Source: Phycisphaerales bacterium
Lineage (GTDB): Bacteria; Planctomycetota; Phycisphaerae; Phycisphaerales; SM1A02
Assembly (NCBI GenBank): GCA_014238205.1
Contig: JABABM010000019.1
Span: 336 to 46,154 of the forward strand
Length of the DNA stretch: 45,819 bases
Direction of reading: 5' to 3'
In this document: positions 26,941-35,895 of the stretch, in pieces
How positions within the stretch are numbered: the first letter of the stretch is position 1
Layout: each line of letters opens with the position of its first letter
The notes under the pieces: generated by a model
What the model was told of the DNA's origin: nothing
The model's input: only the letters and a program-made list of their open reading frames with translations
Databases searched by the model: none
Made by a program: the position numbers and the translations under genes

Positions 26941-29781
26941 GTGCCAAGTCCACCTGGTGTGACAGATCAGCCAAAGCCGATGCCTGGACGCAAGAAATAC
27001 GTTCCGGTGGTCGGACCCAACCTGCGAATGCTGCTGGTTGGAATCTTCGCGCTCTTTGCGATCCTGGTGGTCAACTCGGTCTATCTCGTGAGCATCCGGA
27101 TTCTTGGTCATGCCACGGGCGAGTCGTATGAGAACTGGTTCTTCCTGAACATGTTCATTGCCCACCTCGTGCTGGGCCTTGCAATTGTGCTCCCGATCAT
27201 CGTCTTTGGATTCTTTCACATTCGAAACGCCCACGATCGACCCAATCGTCGCGCCGTACGTGCAGGCTACGCACTCTTCAGCACGGCGATCGTGCTGCTG
27301 GTCACGGGCATCCTTCTGACGAGGATCGAAGGCGTCATCGTGGTGCGTGATGAACTGGTTCGGTCGGTGCTTTGGTGGCTCCATGTCATTACACCAGTGG
27401 GGGTCATGTGGCTCTTCGTGCTGCACAGGCTTGCCGGGCGACGCATCCGCTGGAAGGTCGGTGGGGTCTGGGCGGCGGTTGCGGCCATCTTTGCCGTTGT
27501 CATGGTCGTGCTTCAGTCCCAGGACCCGAGGCAATGGAACGTCGAGGGCAACCCTGAGGGCGACAAGTACTTCTTCCCGTCACTTTCAAGGACCGTGACC
27601 GGCGACTTCATCCCCGCATCCGTACTGCAGAACGACGACTATTGCCTGGAGTGCCATGCGGACATCCATGACAGCTGGATGCACGGAGTCCACAAGTTCA
27701 GTTCCTTCAACAACCCGGCCTACCTGGCGTCGGTTCGTGAAACCCGGGAGTTCTCCATGGAGCGTGACGGCAATGTGAATGCGTCGCGTTTCTGTGCCGG
27801 GTGCCATGATCCCGTGCCATTCTTCAGCGGTGCATTCAATGATCCCGAGTTCGACATGGTGCACGATGAGTCTGCGCATGCAGGCATCACCTGCACCGTC
27901 TGTCACAGCATCACGCATGTGAACTCGGTGCGTGGCAACGCGGATTACACCATCGAGGAGCCGATCCACTATCCCTTCGCTACCAGTGAGAACGATCTGC
28001 TGCAGTGGGTCAACCGGCAGCTGGTCAAGGCCAAGCCGGAGTTTCACAGGAAGACGTTCCTCAAGCCCCTGCACCAGTCGACCGAGTTCTGTGGAACCTG
28101 TCACAAGGTCCATCTTCCCGAGGAGCTCAATGACTACAAGTGGCTCCGCGGACAGAATCACTACGACGCATTCTGGCTCAGCGGCGTGTCGGGCCACGGT
28201 ATCACGAGTTTCTACTACCCACCGGTAGCCCAGGTGAACTGCAACGACTGCCACATGCCCCTGATGGCATCCGATGACTTTGGTGCAAGGATCCGTGGAG
28301 ATGACGAGTTCGCCACGGTCCACGATCACATGTTCCCCTCGGCGAATACAGCGATACCAACCATGGTCGACATGCCTCGCCCTGAAGAGGCCATCGAGAA
28401 GCACCGTGAGTTCCTCGAGGGAGTCATGCGGCTGGACCTCTTTGGTATCAAGAAGGAAGGGACGATCGACGGTGAGCTGATCGCTCCGCTTCGACCCGAG
28501 GTGCCGGTGCTTGAGCCCGGGGAGACCTATCTGCTTGAGGCCGTGATCCGGACAGTCAAGATGGGGCACATCTTCACGCAGGGGACGGCCGATTCCAACG
28601 AGGTCTGGATGGATGTCGAAGTTCGCAGTGGAGACCAGGTCATCGGTCGAAGTGGCGGTTTCATCGACGAGCACAACGAAGTGGACCCCTGGTCGCATTT
28701 TGTCAACTCGTTCGTCATTGACCGCGAGGGCAACCGGATCGACCGTCGAAATGCACAGGACATCTTCACGGCGCTCTACAACCATCAGATTCCACCAGGT
28801 GCCGCCGATTCCATCCATTACTCATTCACGGTCCCTGAGGGAATCGACGCGCCCATCACGGTGACTGCCAGCCTGAAGTACCGGAAGTTCGATACCCAGT
28901 ACATGCGTTTCGTCGAGGATGATCCGGAGTACGTCAATGATCTTCCCATCACGGTCCTTGCTGAAGACTCGGTCACCTTCCCTGTTGCAGGTGGCGGGGA
29001 GACCCCTGGAAATCCAGGGTCCCCCGTACCGACATGGCAGCGTTGGAACGACTACGGGATCGGTCTTTTCAGAAAGGGACAGCGTGGAGAACTCATCGGG
29101 GCAGAAGATGCTTTCAAGCAGGTTGAGGAACAGGGCAGGAGCGAGGGGCCGATCAACCTCGCCCGCGTGTACCTCAAGGAGGGGCGCGTGACGGAGGAAG
29201 CACCCTCGGCCATTGCCAGGGCTGCGGCCATGGAACATCCCGCTCGCCAGTGGCACCTGCTGTGGTTTGGCGGACTCATCGACAAGCAGAACGGAAACCT
29301 GGATGACGCCATCGACAAGTTCAGGCAGGTCATCGAGGGTGGCTTTGAGCAGGCACAAGGCAGGGGGTTCGACTTCGCCAAGGACTACAACGTGCTCAAT
29401 GAACTTGGACGAACCTTGTACCAGAGGGCACGGCAGGAGCGGGGCGAGGCTCGACTCGCCCGCCGCGAGGAGATTCTCCGGGAGGCCCAGAATGTCTTTG
29501 AATCCGTGCTGCTGCTCGACCCGGAAAATATGACGGCTCACTACAACCTCCAGCAGATTCATGATGAACTGGGCGAGGAGGATCAGGCTCGTGAACATGC
29601 GGCCCTTCACCGAAAGTACAAGGTAGATGACAACGCTCGCGACCAGGCCGTATCCGCCGCAAGGAGCAGGTACCCTGCAGCCAACCAGGCAGCGGAAGAC
29701 ATCGTGATCTACGACTTGCAGCGGCCTGGCGCTCCTGGTCTTGATGAATCCGGTACGGAAGTGCCGACGGAATCTCCATGA
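26941..29781 (+). CDS. Membrane multiheme cytochrome: five helices, five CxxCH sites and TPR domain
   Basis: A 946-residue fusion. Five membrane helices span about residues 29-51, 66-94, 106-127, 141-163 and 174-192. Helices 2 and 4 carry His pairs H75/H93 and H148/H162, which could hold two b hemes. A periplasmic part follows with five c-heme sites: CLECH 235, CAGCH 285, CTVCH 318, CGTCH 384 and CNDCH 434, plus many distal His. Then a beta-rich region (about 480-690) and C-terminal TPRs (about 700-905). The start is GTG at 26941 with GGAGGA 7 bp upstream. I infer electron transfer from quinol to the periplasm. It is translationally coupled to the next CRTAC1 gene. Close to no single named enzyme; the heme motifs are certain. 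Confidence 0.88.
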   Translation: MPSPPGVTDQPKPMPGRKKYVPVVGPNLRMLLVGIFALFAILVVNSVYLVSIRILGHATGESYENWFFLNMFIAHLVLGLAIVLPIIVFGFFHIRNAHDRPNRRAVRAGYALFSTAIVLLVTGILLTRIEGVIVVRDELVRSVLWWLHVITPVGVMWLFVLHRLAGRRIRWKVGGVWAAVAAIFAVVMVVLQSQDPRQWNVEGNPEGDKYFFPSLSRTVTGDFIPASVLQNDDYCLECHADIHDSWMHGVHKFSSFNNPAYLASVRETREFSMERDGNVNASRFCAGCHDPVPFFSGAFNDPEFDMVHDESAHAGITCTVCHSITHVNSVRGNADYTIEEPIHYPFATSENDLLQWVNRQLVKAKPEFHRKTFLKPLHQSTEFCGTCHKVHLPEELNDYKWLRGQNHYDAFWLSGVSGHGITSFYYPPVAQVNCNDCHMPLMASDDFGARIRGDDEFATVHDHMFPSANTAIPTMVDMPRPEEAIEKHREFLEGVMRLDLFGIKKEGTIDGELIAPLRPEVPVLEPGETYLLEAVIRTVKMGHIFTQGTADSNEVWMDVEVRSGDQVIGRSGGFIDEHNEVDPWSHFVNSFVIDREGNRIDRRNAQDIFTALYNHQIPPGAADSIHYSFTVPEGIDAPITVTASLKYRKFDTQYMRFVEDDPEYVNDLPITVLAEDSVTFPVAGGGETPGNPGSPVPTWQRWNDYGIGLFRKGQRGELIGAEDAFKQVEEQGRSEGPINLARVYLKEGRVTEEAPSAIARAAAMEHPARQWHLLWFGGLIDKQNGNLDDAIDKFRQVIEGGFEQAQGRGFDFAKDYNVLNELGRTLYQRARQERGEARLARREEILREAQNVFESVLLLDPENMTAHYNLQQIHDELGEEDQAREHAALHRKYKVDDNARDQAVSAARSRYPAANQAAEDIVIYDLQRPGAPGLDESGTEVPTESP

Positions 29782-31658
29782 ACGACGATTTGCCAGAGCC
29801 TGATCCGATTGACCCGGCCCAGGGTCCCGAGGATTCCGCGGTTGAGTACGTGCCGGAGGATGATGCCATCATCGGGGTGGCCTTCAAGTGGTCCCTGGCC
29901 GTCATGGTCATCCTTGGAAGCGTGGGGCTGGTCCTCTTCTTCGTCTTCAGCAGTGGGCAGGAAGAAGCCGAAACAATCATCCAGAAGACGGTCGAATCAC
30001 CCGAGGCACTCGTCCCCGACGTGGCGATCCTGCCCGATGTCAAGTTCACCGACATTACCACCGAAGCCGGGATCAACTTCATCCATGAAAGTGCGGGCGA
30101 GGGAGAGAAACTCCTGCCCGAGACGATGGGCAGCGGCGCGGCCTTCTTCGACTCCGATCGCGATGGTGACCAGGACCTGTTGCTCATCAATGCCATTCCC
30201 TGGGAGGGATCTGATCGTGCATCGCGTCCAATGGCACTGCTGATCAATGACGGCGCCGGGCACTTCACGGACGTGACGATCGGCTCCGGCCTGGAGGAAC
30301 CGATGTACGGGACCGGTGTGGCTGTCGGGGACGTCGATGCCGACGGGTTGCTCGATCTCTACATCACGGCCCTGGGTTCGAACAGGTTGTACAGGAACCT
30401 CGGGGAGAACCGGTTCAAGGACCTCACGGATTCCAGCGGAGTGGCCTCGGGTCCGACGGCCTGGAGTTCGAGTCCTGCCATGTTCGACTACGACGGTGAC
30501 GGCGATCTTGATCTCTTCGTCCCCAACTACGTCAAGTGGACACGGGAACTGGATATCTCGAACAACTACACCCTCAACGGGACGGATCGTGCCTACGGGC
30601 CTCCGAAGTTGTACGCGGGAACGCAGCCGGAACTGTATCGCAACGACGGTACGGGTCGTTTCGAGGACGTCTCCGAGGAGTCGGGAATACACGTGCTCAA
30701 CCCATACGACGGGTTCCCGGTGGCCAAGTCACTGGCTGTCATTCCCATCGATCTTGATCGGGATGGATGGATGGACCTGATCGTCGCCAATGACACGACC
30801 CGGAACTTTCTCTATCACAACAATGGTGATGGAACCTTTGCCGAGATCGGTGAGGATGCCGGCGTGGCCTATGACAATCGTGGATTGTCCACGGGCTGCA
30901 TGGGCATCGATGCGGCGCACTACCGGAATGATGAAGCCATAGGGATCGGGGTCGGCAACTTCACGATGGAAATGACGAGTTTCTACGTGTCCGGGCGTGA
31001 CCCGATGCTCTTCTCGGATGAAGCGATCATCGAGGGGATCGGTTCGCCGACCAGATTGCTGCTGTCCTTCGGGTTGTTCTTCCTTGACTACGACCTTGAT
31101 GGGCGGTTGGATCTGTTCCAGACCAATGGCCATCTGGAGGAGGAGATCTCCGAGATTCACCGCTCGCAGCAGTATCGCCAGCCGGCCCAGTTGTTCTGGA
31201 ATACGGGAAGCGACAGTGGGGCGACCTTCGAATTGGTTCCTTCCGAGATTGCAGGCGACCTGGTGACACCCATCGTCGGCAGGGGGGCGGCCTATGCGGA
31301 TATCGATGCCGATGGCGATCTGGACATCATCGTGACCCAGGTCGGGGATCGGCCCCTGCTCCTTCGAAACGAGCAGGCACTTGGTCACCATTGGATCCGA
31401 ATCGTATTGCAGGGTGCGTCACCGAACCTCGATGCCATCGGGGCCTGGGTCGAGGTCGATGCAGGAGGCACGACGCAGCGACGGAAGGTGATGCCAACGA
31501 GAAGCTACCTCTCGCAGGTCGAGATGCCGCTTACCTTCGGTCTTGGTGAGCATGGTCATATTGATGCGCTGCGAGTGACCTGGCCGGATGGCAGCATCCA
31601 GGATGTGGACGTCAGTTCGATCGCCATCGATGCACAGACGACCATCACCCAGGAGTAG
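29778..31658 (+). CDS. Membrane-anchored CRTAC1-type FG-GAP/ASPIC-UnbV protein
   Basis: A 626-residue protein with an acidic cytoplasmic N-terminus, one membrane helix (about residues 37-57, WSLAVMVILGSVGLVLFFVF), then FG-GAP/VCBS units (DSDRDGDQDLLL, DVDADGLLDLYI, DYDGDGDLDLFV, DIDADGDLDIIV) and a C-terminal ASPIC/UnbV domain (about 535-615). It differs from the 19357-21066 protein in being anchored by a helix and not by lipid. Its ATG overlaps the cytochrome stop as ATGA, which ties its job to that protein, perhaps as an extracytoplasmic docking partner. The 3' end overlaps the convergent zinc-ribbon gene by 14 bp. Confidence 0.9.
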   Translation: MNDDLPEPDPIDPAQGPEDSAVEYVPEDDAIIGVAFKWSLAVMVILGSVGLVLFFVFSSGQEEAETIIQKTVESPEALVPDVAILPDVKFTDITTEAGINFIHESAGEGEKLLPETMGSGAAFFDSDRDGDQDLLLINAIPWEGSDRASRPMALLINDGAGHFTDVTIGSGLEEPMYGTGVAVGDVDADGLLDLYITALGSNRLYRNLGENRFKDLTDSSGVASGPTAWSSSPAMFDYDGDGDLDLFVPNYVKWTRELDISNNYTLNGTDRAYGPPKLYAGTQPELYRNDGTGRFEDVSEESGIHVLNPYDGFPVAKSLAVIPIDLDRDGWMDLIVANDTTRNFLYHNNGDGTFAEIGEDAGVAYDNRGLSTGCMGIDAAHYRNDEAIGIGVGNFTMEMTSFYVSGRDPMLFSDEAIIEGIGSPTRLLLSFGLFFLDYDLDGRLDLFQTNGHLEEEISEIHRSQQYRQPAQLFWNTGSDSGATFELVPSEIAGDLVTPIVGRGAAYADIDADGDLDIIVTQVGDRPLLLRNEQALGHHWIRIVLQGASPNLDAIGAWVEVDAGGTTQRRKVMPTRSYLSQVEMPLTFGLGEHGHIDALRVTWPDGSIQDVDVSSIAIDAQTTITQE

Positions 31659-32817
31659 AAGGTGGTGTTCCGATGACCCAGCCGCACTCGGGGCAGGCGT
31701 CAGAGGTCCAGCCGGTGCGAGGGTATCGACAAGCCTGGCAGCGTGTCACCTCGTACTCGAATCGAACAATGCTCTGGCAGTGGGGACATGAGTGTTCACC
31801 AGGCTGGATCGTCTGCCTGAAGTGGCAGACAGGGCAGTTGAAACGAAGCAGTCCACTGCCAGTTCGTGCCCGTCGAAGTGCCGTCGAGATGGCGGTCAGA
31901 CAGAGGCAGGACACGATGCCGCAGAGGGTGACTATCCCCATTGACATCGACAGTCGAAACATGAAGTCATTGGTTGCAACGCGTTGGTTGTGCGTCTCCC
32001 TGATAACCTGCGAGGCGATGACAAGCAGCGTCGCCCATGTACAGATGATGACGGACCTCCTCAGCCACACGGCCTTCGAAGGCATGGCCAGTGACTGAAG
32101 CAGTTCCGAGATGGCCGTGGCGATCGCCAGTGTTCCAAAGGCAGTTGCGACATCCATGAGGGTTGCATCGGGCTCCCACCCTGTCCGCAACTGCCATATC
32201 GTATTGATCAGGATCCAGAGAACACCAAAGGCGGCAGCAAAGGAAAGTCCCGCCCACTTTCGCCACCCCAGGCTGGTTTGGCGTTGGTCGTGGGGTTGCA
32301 GCAATACGAGGGCGGCCAGCCAGCCTGCAGTGCCAGTTGCAGCTCCTGCAATCCCGAGGATCTCTTCCTGGTACGAAACCCAGACGCTCAGGCAGATCAA
32401 CAGGATTGCTGCAATCGTCGCGCCGAATCCTGTCCATCCTGCCCTGGCTCCCCAGTCATACTCACTGAGCACGAGGCCGATGACGGCTGCCGGAAGCATG
32501 TAGTTGATCACGGCGAGGCTCACGAAGAGGCTCAGGAAATCAAGGTCAATCAGGTCCTCCCATACCAGTGCATTGATCAGCAGGAGGTCGATGAATGTCA
32601 CGATCAACAGCATGGGCGCCGTATTCTGGAGGGCGTGAACCGAGGCAAGCAGGCTCCAGCATGTAAGCAGTCCACAGGCGACCGCAACGGACACCGCTGT
32701 TCCGAACATCTGCCACAGGACATCCTCATCCCTGGTCAGGACTGCCGAGACGCCCAGGAGGGCGGTTGCAGCAAGGGCGACGAACATTATCCGGAGGGTG
32801 ATTGTCCTGTTGATCAT
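31645..32817 (-). CDS. Polytopic membrane protein with C-terminal zinc ribbon
   Basis: A 390-residue protein with about eight to nine predicted membrane helices in the first 320 residues and a cytoplasmic C-terminal tail with four CxxC pairs (CPVC, CPHC, CQAC, CPEC), arranged as two zinc ribbons. The last, CRYPRTGW...CPECGW, is a tail motif often seen in Phycisphaerae membrane proteins. Function unknown; no transporter signature was recognised. The frame extends to 32889, but the added part runs through an intrinsic terminator, so the ATG at 32817 is used; it has no Shine-Dalgarno sequence and a TATCCT hexamer 9 bp upstream. Confidence 0.8.
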   Translation of the reverse strand: MINRTITLRIMFVALAATALLGVSAVLTRDEDVLWQMFGTAVSVAVACGLLTCWSLLASVHALQNTAPMLLIVTFIDLLLINALVWEDLIDLDFLSLFVSLAVINYMLPAAVIGLVLSEYDWGARAGWTGFGATIAAILLICLSVWVSYQEEILGIAGAATGTAGWLAALVLLQPHDQRQTSLGWRKWAGLSFAAAFGVLWILINTIWQLRTGWEPDATLMDVATAFGTLAIATAISELLQSLAMPSKAVWLRRSVIICTWATLLVIASQVIRETHNQRVATNDFMFRLSMSMGIVTLCGIVSCLCLTAISTALRRARTGSGLLRFNCPVCHFRQTIQPGEHSCPHCQSIVRFEYEVTRCQACRYPRTGWTSDACPECGWVIGTPPSTPG

Positions 32818-32826
32818 GTGATGTTC

Positions 32827-32832
32827 AGGATA
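32827..32832 (-). promoter_or_regulatory. Candidate -10 element of the zinc-ribbon membrane protein gene
   Basis: TATCCT on the minus strand ends 9 bp before the ATG at 32817, between that gene and the terminator of the upstream gene. No ribosome binding site is seen. Confidence 0.3.
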
Positions 32833-32843
32833 CCGCGAGGTCC

Positions 32844-32879
32844 AAAAAGAACCGCCCCCCGGCCGAAGCCGGGGGGCGG
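32844..32879 (-). terminator. Intrinsic terminator of the large dockerin-like protein gene
   Basis: A perfect 12-bp GC stem (32852-32863 with 32868-32879) with a four-base loop that reads TTCG on the minus strand, followed in that direction by TTCTTTTT. It lies 60-95 bp beyond the stop codon at 32938. Two further inverted repeats lie between it and the stop: AAGGCAA/TTGCCTT (32883-32897) and CCTTGG/CCAAGG (32917-32937). Confidence 0.9.
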
Positions 32880-32937
32880 GGTAAGGCAAGTTGCCTTGAC
32901 GTGACTCGAGATCACGCCTTGGGTTAAGCGACCAAGG

Positions 32938-35610
32938 TCACTCAACGGTCGCCTGGTAGTCAGCGAGACCGCTGGCGCATGTCCAGGCAGTGTTCCAATC
33001 GGAAGCACCTGTCCATACGCAGTGGTTACCCGCTGGGACGACGATGCTACCCTCGACATACCAACCCTCTAGGTTGATCACGTAGTCGATGAACGCAAGA
33101 GCGTCAAGGTCTACGAAGCCGTGGAGTATCGCACCGCCGGAACCAACCGACACATCAAACGTACCGCCTGCATCAGCAACGCCACCATCATCCATCCAGT
33201 CCGTATCACGGTACTGGCCGCCTGTTGGGCCGTCGAGGTACACAGAAGCTGAACCGCAAAGCGAGCTCGGAATCGGGAACGGCGTCATTGAGCCGTCACC
33301 GTTGAGTCCACCATTGCAGTCCTGTGCGGTATCGAAACCATCGGGATGACAAACACAGGCGTATCCGTTGATATCGCCGGCATAGTCAGTCTCGTTGGCA
33401 TCTTGGGTGCCGTCACAACCGGTGAAGGGTGCGGGGCAGGAGACTGTTGCACAGGTTTCACCCTGTACCCAGAGCCCACCAAGGGCTGCACAGTCACTGT
33501 AAGTGGTTTCAGCTGCACAAGAACCACCAACGCAGCATGCGGCGGTTTCATTACCACCGGTGAAGCTGAGATTCATGGTTCCAGCGCCAGTTGCTGCATT
33601 CCAACCACCGATACGAATGATGACCTGAACACCGCCAGAGACGGGCATGGAATCAATCGCTGAGTAGTAGGCTTGGCAGTCAGACTGACCACTGTGGTCA
33701 CCATTACATTCAACGTTGTGAGTTCCATCACCGTCATCACAGCCACCGAGGTAGACAGCGAGTGAGGTGTCATAGGAAGTCGCATCGCAGAGTGTGATAC
33801 TGATGGTGCCATCACTACTGGGCGTGTAGACGAAGAAGACGTCAGGTGATCCGGCCCAATCAAGGAACTCGCCGGCACACACGGTGTCATCTGGGTCTGC
33901 CCATTCTGGATTTGCATACGAAGTATCGAATGCGTTATCACCCAGGACCGCCGTCTCGGCACCTGCACAGGTGTCATTGGCGGGCGTTGGATCACAATCG
34001 ACATCTGCACACGCTGTACCGTCACCCTGATGGGTGCCGCCGAAGGCGCCACATTCATCTGGCAACAGTCCATCAACGCACTGGCTGAGGCCAATGCAGC
34101 ATGCACCTGGAACAGGAACATTGCAGTTGATGTTGAATGTACCCGTGCCGCCTGCACCTTCAGCGAAGTTGCCGATACGGATGACGACTGATTCGCCGGC
34201 CGCCATGGCAAATGTGATCTCTGAAGTGAGACCGCAGGCGCCACTAAGGGCGTCATCATTACAGAACATCATTGCTGAGTTGCAATCCCCATAGATGGCG
34301 ATTCGTGAATCGAAGTCTACGGTGTTGCATGTACTGACAGTGACATCACCATCACAACTGGCCGTGTAGGTCCAGTAGAGATCGTTGTAGATGCCCAGTA
34401 CATCGAAGTTATCACACTGGTCGAAGTCCTCCGGACCATTCGTCGTTGCGGTCGTGTTGTCGATGGCATTATCACCATCGGCAGCAGCGATTGCACTTTC
34501 GCATGTGTTGTTGTCAGGAGCCTCTTGGCACACAACGTCTGCACAGTCAACGCCGTCACCCTGGTAGGAGCCGACGCAAGCTGCTTCTGTTGACGTTGCA
34601 CAGCTGGCATCTGCTGCACAGCATGCACCACTTATGCATGAATCGCACGTGGAGTTTGTGCCGAGCCAGCTGCCTGAGCAGTCTGCTTCAGCGACATTGT
34701 CCATGCAGGAGCCGTCGTCGTAACAACAGGCACCCATTGCGACACAACCACTGCCCCAGTCGCCGATCACGGCGAGAAGGTCAGATACGTTGACAGTACA
34801 GTCACCATTTGGCATTGGTGCACAGTCGCCGACGGGACGATATGTTCCGTCGCCCATTGCGCCCCAGTTGCCAATGACGGCAAGAAGGTCAGATACGTTG
34901 ACGTATCCGTCAGGAACGTCATCTGGACCACTTACGTCAGCAGCGCAGACTTCCGGAAGAGCTGCACCGCAGGGATCTGCAGTACCGCCCATTACGCGAA
35001 GAGCCACGTTGTTGGCGGTGGGTGAAGGACAGGGAAGTCCGAAGCCACCACCAGGGTTGGCTTGGTTCATGTCCATAGCAGAGCCGCCACCTTCAATGAT
35101 TGCGAAGGAGATGGCTGAACCAGTTTGGCCGTTGAGCCCGAACTCGTTGTTCGGAATCACGGAAGCTGCATTGATGTTGCCCGAAGGCCCACCATGAACT
35201 GGCAGATCGATCTTTGACATGCCAGCAAGGCCGCCAAAGGGGTCAACCAGGTCACCGGATGCTTCTGTCATGGTATACGCGTCACCTTCAAGGTTGGCGC
35301 ATGGAGCAGCATTCATATCGGAGTACAGGTTAACTGAGTAACCACTGACCCCAGTGGGCCCGGCATAGCCGTTCCAGCCACCGAAGACCAGTTCGACTGA
35401 CATGACGGCAGAACCAGCTGAATCGAAGTCATCAACGCACGCAACACTGTACTGCGCGAAACTGGCTTCGAAAATCTGGTTAGCTGTCATGTTTGACAGA
35501 TCGATATTGGAACCGTCATCCGGTCCAATCTGATCCATCAAGACGGTTCCACCTGCAAGACTTGCAGTCGCGAAACCGAGGATACATAAACAAGACGGTA
35601 GGGTTTTCAT
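32938..35610 (-). CDS. Large secreted protein with internal dockerin-like pair, Cys-rich repeats and PPC-like domains
   Basis: An 890-residue exported protein (signal peptide about residues 1-20, CLCILGFATASLAG). In order: an N-terminal beta domain (21-215), a tandem dockerin-like cassette (about 222-290, twice VNVSDLLAVIG), cysteine-rich 'ACC' repeats (293-325, 328-361, 502-539, 690-725), two beta-sandwich domains resembling bacterial pre-peptidase C-terminal domains (about 367-497 and 545-687), and a Cys/Gly-rich C-terminal domain. No protease or glycosidase motif was recognised, so it may be structural or adhesive. The ATG at 35610 has GAGGGGAAG upstream; a start at 35628 would place that site inside the gene. 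GC content seems lower than in neighbours (roughly 47-60% in sampled lines). Confidence 0.82.
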   Translation of the reverse strand: MKTLPSCLCILGFATASLAGGTVLMDQIGPDDGSNIDLSNMTANQIFEASFAQYSVACVDDFDSAGSAVMSVELVFGGWNGYAGPTGVSGYSVNLYSDMNAAPCANLEGDAYTMTEASGDLVDPFGGLAGMSKIDLPVHGGPSGNINAASVIPNNEFGLNGQTGSAISFAIIEGGGSAMDMNQANPGGGFGLPCPSPTANNVALRVMGGTADPCGAALPEVCAADVSGPDDVPDGYVNVSDLLAVIGNWGAMGDGTYRPVGDCAPMPNGDCTVNVSDLLAVIGDWGSGCVAMGACCYDDGSCMDNVAEADCSGSWLGTNSTCDSCISGACCAADASCATSTEAACVGSYQGDGVDCADVVCQEAPDNNTCESAIAAADGDNAIDNTTATTNGPEDFDQCDNFDVLGIYNDLYWTYTASCDGDVTVSTCNTVDFDSRIAIYGDCNSAMMFCNDDALSGACGLTSEITFAMAAGESVVIRIGNFAEGAGGTGTFNINCNVPVPGACCIGLSQCVDGLLPDECGAFGGTHQGDGTACADVDCDPTPANDTCAGAETAVLGDNAFDTSYANPEWADPDDTVCAGEFLDWAGSPDVFFVYTPSSDGTISITLCDATSYDTSLAVYLGGCDDGDGTHNVECNGDHSGQSDCQAYYSAIDSMPVSGGVQVIIRIGGWNAATGAGTMNLSFTGGNETAACCVGGSCAAETTYSDCAALGGLWVQGETCATVSCPAPFTGCDGTQDANETDYAGDINGYACVCHPDGFDTAQDCNGGLNGDGSMTPFPIPSSLCGSASVYLDGPTGGQYRDTDWMDDGGVADAGGTFDVSVGSGGAILHGFVDLDALAFIDYVINLEGWYVEGSIVVPAGNHCVWTGASDWNTAWTCASGLADYQATVE
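34741..34947 (-). repeat. Tandem dockerin-like cassette in the 890-residue protein
   Basis: Two half-repeats with the dockerin/EF-hand pattern (DGYVNVSDLLAVIGNWG and DCTVNVSDLLAVIGDWG) joined by a GDGTYRPVGDCAPMPNGD linker. A near copy occurs at 38365-38574 in the 1086-residue protein. Such units bind calcium and, in cellulosomes, cohesins; no cohesin gene is seen here. Confidence 0.75.
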
Positions 35611-35649
35611 GGGTAATCTTCCCCTCATTAACGAACACTTCTCTCTCGA

Positions 35650-35671
35650 AGATCGACGGCGCCGTCAATCT
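35650..35671. promoter_or_regulatory. Palindrome upstream of the dockerin-like gene
   Basis: Arms AGATCGACGGC and GCCGTCAATCT match with one mismatch and no spacer; the core GACGGCGCCGTC is perfect. The site is 40-61 bp before the start codon at 35610. Shape and place fit a binding site for a dimeric regulator. Confidence 0.4.
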
Positions 35672-35868
35672 CTGATCTTCTTGTGACTGCCAGCCATTCC
35701 AGCATTCACATGCAGCAGGTGCCGAGTACGACCCGACAACTACCAAATCTCTATCTTCAAGTTTGTCTAACTTCCTTCTTCTCATGCCATTGCATCAATG
35801 AGCAATGGCTCCTCTTCCTCTGACATACTCCCTGCACATGTTTTGGAAGTGTCAGATTCCATGTCTAG

Positions 35869-35895
35869 AATGTACGGTAACAGACCCCATGTCAA
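35869..35895 (-). promoter_or_regulatory. Possible sigma-70 promoter of the dockerin-like gene
   Basis: On the minus strand a perfect TTGACA (35895-35890) is followed after 15 bp by TACATT (35874-35869). The spacer is shorter than the preferred 17 bp, and the start codon is about 260 bp away, so the call is weak. Confidence 0.3.

Noticed and set aside
27586..28818. 410-codon open frame antisense to the multiheme cytochrome
   Set aside because: It is a mirror of the sense gene, whose CxxCH motifs, helices and ribosome binding site are unambiguous.
35516..35785. Open frame of 89 codons on the minus strand before the dockerin-like gene
   Set aside because: No ribosome binding site; it overlaps the start of the real gene in another frame and contains the promoter-leader repeats.
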